Shown: one piece after another, positions 44,745 to 51,935 of the stretch
Layout of the letters: the number at the start of each line of letters is the position of its first letter
Position numbering within the stretch: position 1 is the first letter of the stretch
Source of the DNA: Massilia yuzhufengensis
Lineage (GTDB): Bacteria; Pseudomonadota; Gammaproteobacteria; Burkholderiales; Burkholderiaceae_D
DNA length: 64,000 bases
Assembly: GCF_900112225.1 (NCBI RefSeq)
Contig: NZ_FOLD01000017.1
Location: 1-64,000, forward strand
Reading direction: 5' to 3'
Made by a program: the position numbers and the translations under genes
Notes under the pieces: generated by a model
The model's database searches: none
What the model was told of the DNA's origin: nothing
What the model saw: only the letters and a program-made list of their open reading frames with translations

Positions 44745-45659
44745 ATGCAGCGCTCGCGTCACCCCCTCTTCAACACCTTCATCGCCGCGCTTGCCGGCTT
44801 GCTCGTCTTCGGTCCCGGCAGTGCGCTGGCGCAGTCGATAGGCAAGCCCATCCCGGTGCCCGCGGCGCCTGACGAGATCCGGCTCTATCCAGGCGTCGCG
44901 CCGGGATCGGAAGCGGCAACCCACACCGAGCAGTGGAACCAGACCGAGGATAATCGCAGGGCACGCAATGTGGTCGTGCCGACGCTGATTCCTGTGCTGC
45001 CGGCCGCGGGCAAGGCCAACGGCACCGCGGTTATCGTCGCACCCGGCGGCGCCTTCCGCCTGCTATCGATGGACAACGAAGGCTATCTGGTCGCGAACTG
45101 GCTGGCGCAGCGCGGCGTCAGTGCATTCGTCCTGAAATACCGCCTGGTCGAAACGCCGGCCAAGGAAGAAGACTTCATCCGCGCGCGGCAGCAGGGCGCG
45201 GCGTCCGGTCAACGCATCGGCACCTTCCCGCTGGCGGTCGACGACGGCCGCCGCGCGGTGCAGCTGGTCCGCGAGAACGCCGCGCGCTGGAACCTGCGCC
45301 CGGGGCGCATCGGCATGGTCGGTTTTTCAGCCGGCGCCATGGCGACGCTCGAGGTGGCGACGGGGCCAAGCGCGGCCAGCCGGCCGGATTTCGCAGCCTT
45401 GATCTACGGCCCGATGAGCGCGCGCGAGGTGGCCTCCGACGCGCCACCACTATTCATGGCGCTGGCCGCCGACGATCCGCTGTTCGCAACTGGCGACTTC
45501 GGCCTGGTGAACTCGTGGAAAAAGGCCGGCCGGCCGGTCGAGCTGCATTTCTACGAACGCGGCGGCCACGGCTTCGGCATGAAAAAGCAGGGACTCAGCA
45601 GCGATGTGTGGCCGGAGCAGTTCTGGGCATGGATGCGCATGCGCGGCGTAGTCGAGTAA
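44745..45659 (+). CDS. secreted alpha/beta hydrolase (esterase type)
   Basis: The 304-residue protein has a signal peptide (FIAALAGLLVFGPGSALAQS), the oxyanion region GTAVIVAPGGAFRLLSMDNE, the nucleophile Ser in IGMVGFSAGAMATLEVA and the catalytic His in FYERGGHGFGMKKQGLS. This matches acetyl/xylan esterase-like enzymes often found with glycosidases. The start at 44745 lies 29 bp after the LacI gene. Deacylation of the substrate taken up or cut by this locus is a reasonable role. Confidence 0.83.
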   Translation: MQRSRHPLFNTFIAALAGLLVFGPGSALAQSIGKPIPVPAAPDEIRLYPGVAPGSEAATHTEQWNQTEDNRRARNVVVPTLIPVLPAAGKANGTAVIVAPGGAFRLLSMDNEGYLVANWLAQRGVSAFVLKYRLVETPAKEEDFIRARQQGAASGQRIGTFPLAVDDGRRAVQLVRENAARWNLRPGRIGMVGFSAGAMATLEVATGPSAASRPDFAALIYGPMSAREVASDAPPLFMALAADDPLFATGDFGLVNSWKKAGRPVELHFYERGGHGFGMKKQGLSSDVWPEQFWAWMRMRGVVE

Positions 45660-45675
45660 TCGTCTGGCCGGGTGC

Positions 45676-46662
45676 TCAGGCCGACTTGCGCTCGCGCGCC
45701 AGGGGAAGGACCTGTCCAGCCGGTGCGGCGGCCACCATCGGCGTGGACAGCGTCCTGGCCGGTTCGGCGTCCGCGATCTCCAGCAGCATCTTGCGCAGCC
45801 AGATGTGGGACGGATCGTGGTCGAGGAAGCGGTTCCATTGCATGCACATTTCCAGCTTCGGGAAAGCGATCGGCGGCGCAATCAGGCGGATCGGGTAATA
45901 GCAGGCCAGCATGCGCGCCAGGCGGGTGTGCATGGTCGCGATGCGGTTGGTGCCGATCACGAAGTGCGGCAGGCTGGTGAAGTTGGTCGTCGAAATCTCG
46001 ATCCGCCGGTCATAGCCGCTGTCCTTCAGGAAGTGCTCTTCGAAACTGGTCAGCGAGGTGCCGAAGCGCGAGGACACGTGGCCGAGCGCCATGTACTGGT
46101 CCAGCGACAGCGTGTCGCCGACCAGGGTGTTGCCGGTCCACACGATGCAGGTGTAGGTCTCTTCGAACAGCAGCTCGGTCGGCTGCGACTCCGACATGTA
46201 TTTGCGTGGCAGGATCATCAGCTCGACTTCACCGCGTTCGAGCTGCTCCGCCGGCGTCGAGGTGGTCGGCGAGATGTCGATGGACACGCCGGGCGCCTCG
46301 GCGGCGATGCGGCGGCCGAGTTCTCCCAGCAGCACGGTCGACACGAAGTCCGAGGCGAACAGCCGGAACTCGCGGGTAGCGGTGGCCGGGTCGAACTCCG
46401 GCTTGATTTCGATGGTGCGCTGGATCTGCAGCAGCACGTCGCGTACCGGCTCGATCAGGCTGACCGCGAGCGGCGTCAGGATCAGGTTGCGGCCGACCTG
46501 CACCAGCAGATCGTCCCGGAAGTAATCGCGCAGGCGCGCCAGCACGCCGCTGGTGGCAGATTGGCTCAGGTTGAGGCGTCGGGACGCGCGGGTGATGCTC
46601 TTCTCGCTGAGCAGCGCGTCGAGCGCGACCAGCAGGTTGAGGTCCAGGCGGTTGAATCGCAT
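45676..46662 (-). CDS. LysR-family regulator, NodD/FdeR-like
   Basis: The 328-residue protein begins MRFNRLDLNLLVALDALLSE, the N-terminal pattern shared by NodD and similar flavonoid-responsive LysR proteins. Its HTH is ITRASRRLNLSQSATSGVLA and it has a normal co-inducer domain (STPAEQLERGEVELMILPRK). In Herbaspirillum the naringenin operon is controlled by FdeR of this type. A box TATCGG-TGTCG-CCGATA lies 135 bp upstream, and matching boxes precede several catabolic genes. The start at 46662 is used because the upstream codons to 46935 overlap the box. Flavonoid sensing is inferred. Confidence 0.82.
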   Translation of the reverse strand: MRFNRLDLNLLVALDALLSEKSITRASRRLNLSQSATSGVLARLRDYFRDDLLVQVGRNLILTPLAVSLIEPVRDVLLQIQRTIEIKPEFDPATATREFRLFASDFVSTVLLGELGRRIAAEAPGVSIDISPTTSTPAEQLERGEVELMILPRKYMSESQPTELLFEETYTCIVWTGNTLVGDTLSLDQYMALGHVSSRFGTSLTSFEEHFLKDSGYDRRIEISTTNFTSLPHFVIGTNRIATMHTRLARMLACYYPIRLIAPPIAFPKLEMCMQWNRFLDHDPSHIWLRKMLLEIADAEPARTLSTPMVAAAPAGQVLPLARERKSA

Positions 46663-46796
46663 GCTGTCTCCTTGTTCTCGGCCTGCGTGTCGTGCCGCAG
46701 TGCGCTCTTGGCCGATGATGCCACAGCGAGGCCGCGACGTCACCGCTTTCAAGGCGCCGACATGGTAAAAGCGGTATCGTAAACGCGGATGCCCCC

Positions 46797-46813
46797 TATC
46801 GGTGTCGCCGATA
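46797..46813. promoter_or_regulatory. LysR-type box TATCGG-TGTCG-CCGATA
   Basis: A 17-bp inverted repeat with perfect 6-bp arms lies upstream of the NodD/FdeR-like LysR gene and beside the pobA remnant. Its arms are the same as those at 12174-12190. LysR genes commonly bind such a site in their own control region, which makes this the reference site for the proposed regulon. Confidence 0.7.
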
Positions 46814-46849
46814 CCCATCGACGTCATGTTGCCGCGCCCTCGACTCAGG

Positions 46850-47206
46850 CACGGTGCAGACCCAATGCAGGCTGGCCGCCTGTTCCTGGCCGGCGACGCC
46901 GCCCGCATCGCGCCGCCGACCGGGGCCAAGGGCATGAACCTGGCCGTGTCTGACGTGAACTTTCTGGCGCAGGGGCTGGAACAGTTCTACAAGCAGGACC
47001 GCAGCGATCGCCTGGAGCGCTACACCGAGGACGCGCTCAAGCGGGTATGGCGCGCGGAGTACTTTTCGTGGTGGATGACCAGCATGCTGCACACCTTCGA
47101 CGACGCCTCGCCCTTCCAGCGCGAAGTGCAGCGCGCCGAACTGGAGAACGTCGTTGGCTCGCGTGCGTTGGCGACGGCACTGGCGGAGCACGATGTCGGG
47201 GCCTTC
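46850..47206 (+). pseudogene. pobA: 4-hydroxybenzoate 3-monooxygenase (PobA), C-terminal remnant
   Basis: About 120 residues read PMQAGRLFLAGDAARIAPPT and GAKGMNLAVSDVNFLAQGLE, then RVWRAEYFSWWMTSMLHTFD and ENVVGSRALATALAEHDVG. These are the GD flavin motif and C-terminal third of PobA. The first two thirds are absent and the last few residues differ from the family. The fragment lies between two LysR genes, so a pobA gene once divergent from a regulator appears to have been lost here. Confidence 0.82.
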
Positions 47207-47242
47207 CGAGTTCGCATGTGTGCCGCAGTGTTGATGCGGTAC

Positions 47243-48454
47243 TTACTGGCGGTCCCAGAGCAGGCTCGCGGTGTTGATCTCGTCCAGCAAGGCACGGGCG
47301 CCGGGAGCCAGGAGTGCGCCCTTGCGCGTCATGATGCCGATCGAGCGTTCCAGGCCGGGCATGTCGAAGGGCAGCACGGCAAGTTGCGCCGTCTCGATCT
47401 CGTAATGCAACTGGTGCGCGGAGACGACGGTCAGCATGTCGCTCGAGACAAGCAGGCCGCGCAGGAGGGCAAGATCGCCCGTTTCCACCCTTGGTTCCGG
47501 TGGCGCCAGCCCTTGGCTCCGGAAGAACTCGACGAGTGATTCGCGCAGTGGCGTACCGGGGCGCGACAGCACCCACGGATAGCCCTCCAGGTCGCCGATG
47601 TGCATCCGCTTCCTTGCCGCCAGCGGATGTCCAGCCCGTGCCACCAGTACCGCCTTGTCACCGAACAGCGAGCGCGAGACGAAAGCCCCATCGGGATTGC
47701 TGCGCAGGGCGCCGACGATGAAGTCGATGCGCCCGGACAGCAGTCCGGCGGTGAGCTCGCCATAAGGACTTTCGAGCGAACTCACGTGCAGGCGGGGGTG
47801 GCGCTGCAGGACCGCGGCGATCGCCGCCGGCAGCAGCTGTGAGCGCGCCAGCGGCAGCGCACCGATCGTGACCGTGCCCTGCACGACGCCGGCCAGGGCG
47901 GCCACGTCTTCCGGAATATGGCGCAGTTCGGCTAGTGCCCGCTCGAAGCGCCCGATCCAGCGCCGTCCGGCGTCGGTGGGCAGCATGCCGTGCGCAGTTC
48001 GCAGGAACAGCGGCTGGCCGAGCATGTTTTCCAGCCGCGAGATCGCCTGGCTGACGGCGGACTGCGAGGCGCCCAGCGCGTGTGCGACGGTCGGCATGTG
48101 GTGGACCTCTGCCAGCAGTGCCGCGGCCTGCAGGCGCCGTTCGTTGAGCAGGGCCTCGATGCCGCCGACCTTCGGTGCGCCGCGGTCCTGCCCGCGCAGC
48201 GCGTCGTCGCGGACGCTCAGCAGCTCGGCCTCGACGCGCTCGGCGCGCAGGCGGACGACCTCGCCGGCGGCAGTGAGCAGCATGCCTCGTCCTTTCCGCT
48301 CGAATAACTGGACTTCGAGGCTTTCTTCCAAAGCGGCGACGGAACGCGCCACCGCCGACGAAGCACGGTGCAAGGACTCGGACGAGCGCCGGATGCCGCC
48401 CAGGGCGGCAACGACACGGAAAGCGTGCAAATGACGGAGACTGACGGCGTTCAT
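47243..48454 (-). CDS. LysR-family regulator with two N-terminal HTH domains
   Basis: The 403-residue protein is about 100 residues longer than ordinary LysR proteins. A first HTH unit spans residues 6-64 (LRHLHAFRVVAALGGIRRSS to FERKGRGMLLTAAGEVV) and a second spans about 102-163 (RRLQAAALLAEVHHMPTVAH, ASQSAVSQAISRLENMLGQP, FLRTAHGMLPTDAGRRW). A normal co-inducer domain follows. It is divergent from the 4-oxalomesaconate hydratase gene, so it probably controls the lower gallate operon. An alternative start at 48491 would add 12 residues. Confidence 0.85.
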   Translation of the reverse strand: MNAVSLRHLHAFRVVAALGGIRRSSESLHRASSAVARSVAALEESLEVQLFERKGRGMLLTAAGEVVRLRAERVEAELLSVRDDALRGQDRGAPKVGGIEALLNERRLQAAALLAEVHHMPTVAHALGASQSAVSQAISRLENMLGQPLFLRTAHGMLPTDAGRRWIGRFERALAELRHIPEDVAALAGVVQGTVTIGALPLARSQLLPAAIAAVLQRHPRLHVSSLESPYGELTAGLLSGRIDFIVGALRSNPDGAFVSRSLFGDKAVLVARAGHPLAARKRMHIGDLEGYPWVLSRPGTPLRESLVEFFRSQGLAPPEPRVETGDLALLRGLLVSSDMLTVVSAHQLHYEIETAQLAVLPFDMPGLERSIGIMTRKGALLAPGARALLDEINTASLLWDRQ

Positions 48455-48577
48455 GCGGGAGTCGGGCAGGTGATCAGTAAATTCGAACATTGTAAGGCAA
48501 ACAAAGCAACCAAGCGGCAAGCGTCGCCGAAGATACTTGCGACATCGACGCGAGGACAATCAAACCCGGAGACATGC

Positions 48578-49615
48578 ATGCGAAAACCCCTGATCATCGA
48601 CTGCCACGGCCACTACACCACCGCCCCGAAGGCGCTGGAAGAGTGGCGCAATCGCCAGATCGCAAACCTGAACACGCCGGAACTGGGTCCGAAGGTGTCG
48701 GAGCTGAAGATCAGCGACGACGAGCTGCGTGACTCGATCGAAACGAACCAGCTGCGCCTGATGAAGGAGCGCGGCTCGGACCTGACGATCTTCTCGCCGC
48801 GCGCCAGCTTCATGGCCCACCACGTCGGCAACTTCGAGACCAGCGCCACCTGGGCCGCCATCTGCAACGAGCTGTGCTACCGCGTCTCCCAGCTGTTCCC
48901 GGATAACTTCATTGGCGCGGCCATGTTGCCGCAGTCGCCCGGCGTCGATCCAGGCACCTCCATCGCCGAGCTGGAGCGCTGCGTCAGGGAATACGGCATG
49001 GTCGGGATTAACCTGAATCCGGACCCGTCGGGCGGCCACTGGACGGCGCCGCCGCTGTCCGACCGCTCCTGGTACCCGATCTACGAGAAGATGGTCGAGT
49101 ACGGGATCCCGGCAATGATCCACGTGAGCACCAGCTGCAATCCCTGCTTTCACACCACCGGATCGCACTACCTGAACGCCGACACCACGGCCTTCATGCA
49201 GTGCCTGACCAGCGACCTGTTCAAGGACTTCCCGACCCTGAAGTTCCTGATCCCGCATGGTGGTGGCGCCGTTCCCTACCACTGGGGGCGCTTCCGCGGC
49301 CTGGCCCAGGAGATGAAGAAGCCGCTGCTGTCCGAGCACCTGCTGGATAACATCTTCTTCGACACCTGCGTCTACCACCAGCCGGGCATCGACTTGCTCA
49401 CCAAGGTCATTCCGACGAAGAACGTGCTGTTCGCCTCCGAGATGATCGGGGCGGTGCGCGGGATCGACCCGGAGACCGGCCACTACTACGACGACACCAA
49501 GCGCTACGTCGAGGCGGCGAACATCAGCATTGAGGACCGCTTCCAGATCTTCGAAGGCAATGCCCGCCACGTCTATCCGCGTCTCGACGCCGCCTTGACA
49601 AGGAAAGGACTGTAA
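48578..49615 (+). CDS. ligJ: 4-oxalomesaconate hydratase (LigJ-type amidohydrolase)
   Basis: The 345-residue enzyme hydrates 4-oxalomesaconate to 4-carboxy-4-hydroxy-2-oxoadipate. Metal-site motifs are [20 protein letters not shown] (HxH), the His in [20 protein letters not shown], the His in [20 protein letters not shown] and the acidic residue in [19 protein letters not shown]. The last motif carries Glu where many amidohydrolases have Asp, as in LigJ. It heads the operon with aldolase and tautomerase genes, 2-28 bp apart, completing the route from gallate. CCGGAG precedes the ATG. Confidence 0.88.
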   Translation: MRKPLIIDCHGHYTTAPKALEEWRNRQIANLNTPELGPKVSELKISDDELRDSIETNQLRLMKERGSDLTIFSPRASFMAHHVGNFETSATWAAICNELCYRVSQLFPDNFIGAAMLPQSPGVDPGTSIAELERCVREYGMVGINLNPDPSGGHWTAPPLSDRSWYPIYEKMVEYGIPAMIHVSTSCNPCFHTTGSHYLNADTTAFMQCLTSDLFKDFPTLKFLIPHGGGAVPYHWGRFRGLAQEMKKPLLSEHLLDNIFFDTCVYHQPGIDLLTKVIPTKNVLFASEMIGAVRGIDPETGHYYDDTKRYVEAANISIEDRFQIFEGNARHVYPRLDAALTRKGL

Positions 49616-49617
49616 AC

Positions 49618-50316
49618 ATGAGCATCCCCCTGATGAACCAGCTCGGCATTGTCAAGCGCAACATCGAGCGCGCCGACCCTGCGGCAGTCGAGCGGCTCGG
49701 CCGTCTTGGCAGCGCCACCGTGCATGAAGCGATGGGCCGCGTGGGCCTGCTGAAGCCCTACATGCGCCCGATCTATCCGGGCGCCTCGGCCGCCGGCACC
49801 GCCGTGACGGTGCTGCTGCACCCGGGCGACAACTGGATGATGCATGTGGTGGCCGAACAGATCCAGCCGGGCGACATCGTGGTAGCAAGCATCAGCGCCG
49901 AGTGCAGCGACGGCTACTTCGGCGACCTGCTGGCTACCAGCTTCATGGCGCGCGGGGCACGGGGACTGGTCATCGACGCCGGCGTGCGCGACGTGCGCAT
50001 CCTGAAGGAGATGGGCTTTCCGGTGTGGAGCAAGGCGATCAGCGCCAAGGGATGCATCAAGTCGACGCTCGGCTCGGTGAACATCCCGGTGCTGTGCGCC
50101 GGCGCGCTGGTGAACCCGGGCGACGCCATCATTGCCGACGACGACGGCGTGGTGGTGGTGCCTGCGGCGGACGCGGTGCGAGTTGCCGCGGGGGCGCAAC
50201 AGCGCGAAGACCTGGAAGGCGAGAAGCGCGCCAAGCTGGCTTCCGGCGTGCTGGGGCTGGACATGTACAACATGCGCGGCCCGCTCGAGCAGGCGGGTCT
50301 CAAGTACATCGACTGA
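49618..50316 (+). CDS. ligK: 4-carboxy-4-hydroxy-2-oxoadipate aldolase/oxaloacetate decarboxylase
   Basis: The 232-residue class II aldolase splits CHA into pyruvate and oxaloacetate and can decarboxylate the latter. RraA-like fold features are [40 protein letters not shown], the active-site segment [20 protein letters not shown] with Arg and Asp, and the C-terminal [20 protein letters not shown]. It starts 2 bp after the hydratase stop. Family length is normal. The homologue in Pseudomonas is called GalC. Confidence 0.9.
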   Translation: MSIPLMNQLGIVKRNIERADPAAVERLGRLGSATVHEAMGRVGLLKPYMRPIYPGASAAGTAVTVLLHPGDNWMMHVVAEQIQPGDIVVASISAECSDGYFGDLLATSFMARGARGLVIDAGVRDVRILKEMGFPVWSKAISAKGCIKSTLGSVNIPVLCAGALVNPGDAIIADDDGVVVVPAADAVRVAAGAQQREDLEGEKRAKLASGVLGLDMYNMRGPLEQAGLKYID

Positions 50317-50344
50317 AGGCCGCGCACAAGGCAGAATCCTCATC

Positions 50345-51427
50345 ATGCAAATACCCATCCCCAGCTTATTCATGCGCGGCGGCACCTCGCGCGGGCCTTT
50401 CTTCCTCGAGTCGGACCTGCCCGCGGAGACGGCAGCCCGGGACCGGGTCCTGCTTGCCGCCATGGGCTCGCCAGACCCGCGGCAGATCGACGGCCTTGGT
50501 GGCGCCCATCCCTTGACGAGCAAGGTCGGCATCGTCCGCAAGAGCGCCGTGCCCGGTGTCGATCTCGACTTCCTTTTTGCCCAGCTGCAGCCGAACAAGG
50601 ACGTGGTCGACACCACGCCGAATTGCGGCAACATGCTCGCTGCCGTGGTGCCGTTCGCACTGGAGCGCGGCATCGTGCAGGCGCAGGGCGACACCACGAC
50701 GCTTCGTGTCCTCACCCTGAACACCGACATGCAGTGCGACATCACGGTCCAGACACCTGGCGGCCGCGTCGCCTACGAAGGCGAGGCGCGGATCGACGGC
50801 GTGCCCGGCACTTCGGCACCGATCACCATCAACTTCCTCGATACCGAAGGCTCGGTGTGCTCCAGCCTGCTGCCGACCGGGCAGGTGCGCGACACCATCG
50901 ATGGCATCGATGTGACCTGTATCGACAATGGCATGCCCCTGGTGCTGTTCCGTGCCGACGCCGTGGAACGTACCGGTTACGAAACCGTGGACGAGCTCAA
51001 CGCGGACGTCGAACTCAAGGCACGCATCGAACGCCTGCGCATCGCCTGCGGGCATGCGATGGGCCTCGGCGATGTGACAAGCAAAAACTACCCGAAGATG
51101 ACCCTGGTCGCTGCACCGCGCGCGGGCGGAAGCCTGAGCACGCGCAGCTTCATCCCCCATGTCTGCCACGACGCGATCGGCGTGCTGGCGGCTGTGACGG
51201 TCGGCACCGCCTGCGTGCTGCCCGGCTCGGTCACCGAAGGCTTGGCCGTGGTCCCGGAAGGGCAGGTGAAGGCCATATCGGTCGAGCATCCAACCGGTGA
51301 ATTCAGTGTCGAACTGGAGCTGGATCCCACTATGCCACACAAGGTTATCCGTGCCGCCCTGCTGCGGACCGCCCGGCTGATCATGCGCGGGGAAGTGTTG
51401 GTGCCGGCACGCGTGCTGACCGCCTGA
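50345..51427 (+). CDS. galD: 4-oxalomesaconate tautomerase (PrpF family)
   Basis: The 360-residue PrpF-like isomerase converts the keto and enol forms of 4-oxalomesaconate. Family hallmarks are IPSLFMRGGTSRGPFFLESD, the active-site Cys in DTTPNCGNMLAAVVPFALER and a second Cys-containing strand (LRIACGHAMGLGDVTSKNYP). It is the third gene of the lower gallate operon, 28 bp after the aldolase. Together with galA, ligJ and ligK it gives a complete gallate-to-central-metabolism route. Confidence 0.88.
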   Translation: MQIPIPSLFMRGGTSRGPFFLESDLPAETAARDRVLLAAMGSPDPRQIDGLGGAHPLTSKVGIVRKSAVPGVDLDFLFAQLQPNKDVVDTTPNCGNMLAAVVPFALERGIVQAQGDTTTLRVLTLNTDMQCDITVQTPGGRVAYEGEARIDGVPGTSAPITINFLDTEGSVCSSLLPTGQVRDTIDGIDVTCIDNGMPLVLFRADAVERTGYETVDELNADVELKARIERLRIACGHAMGLGDVTSKNYPKMTLVAAPRAGGSLSTRSFIPHVCHDAIGVLAAVTVGTACVLPGSVTEGLAVVPEGQVKAISVEHPTGEFSVELELDPTMPHKVIRAALLRTARLIMRGEVLVPARVLTA

Positions 51428-51935
51428 TCCCGCCCTTGCTTGTCAAGTCCCGTCTGGTCATAAACCCTCTTGACGAATCAGTCCGGGCGCTTTTGCTGCC
51501 ATTCATTGAAGACCTTTGCAGCCTGGCGGTCCGACAGTCCCGAGTCCTTGATCTCATGCCGGATTTTGGGGCTGGGTCGCCATGATCCGGGCGCCGGAAT
51601 CGAATACCGGGCATACCGAGGTCCGGCAGTAGCGAGCGCCGCGCAAGCCGGGGCCTTGCCGGCGCCCGGTGCCGGATTTCCGGTCACGACAGTGCAGGAT
51701 GCACCATTCCCAATGATGCTAGAAATACATTTACATTTGTCCAAATATGTAATTGCTGCTATGATGTACCGGTTCGTCGAAGCATGGGTCTCCCTTTCGG
51801 CGCAACTGCGTTATCCGCTTCACACCATCCCCGGTTACGGGCGCGCCCCGCGCGCCATCCCGCGTCTTGCAGCGAACCCGCCTCCGCCACCGGGCGCTGC
51901 GGCGCCGGGCATATCGTTCAGAAAGGACGAAGTCA
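51428..51935. other. intergenic region before ggpPS
   Basis: No convincing gene is present. A minus-strand frame ends in SGLSDRQAAKVFNEWQQKRP (to 51478), which looks protein-like but is not recognised. The right half holds a clear promoter and palindrome for the following gene. Confidence 0.45.
51735..51765 (+). promoter_or_regulatory. ggpPS promoter with ATTTG-TC-CAAAT operator
   Basis: TTGTCC (51737-51742) and TATGAT (51760-51765) with a 17-base spacer form a good promoter. A palindrome ATTTGTCCAAAT (51735-51746) covers the whole -35 box. The same palindrome pattern occurs at 58412 and 60117. A repressor bound here would block the glucosylglycerol synthesis genes. Confidence 0.68.

Noticed and set aside
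48455..48577. LysR box for the double-HTH regulator
   Set aside because: Several T-N11-A combinations can be drawn in this short AT-richer gap, but none has convincing symmetric arms.
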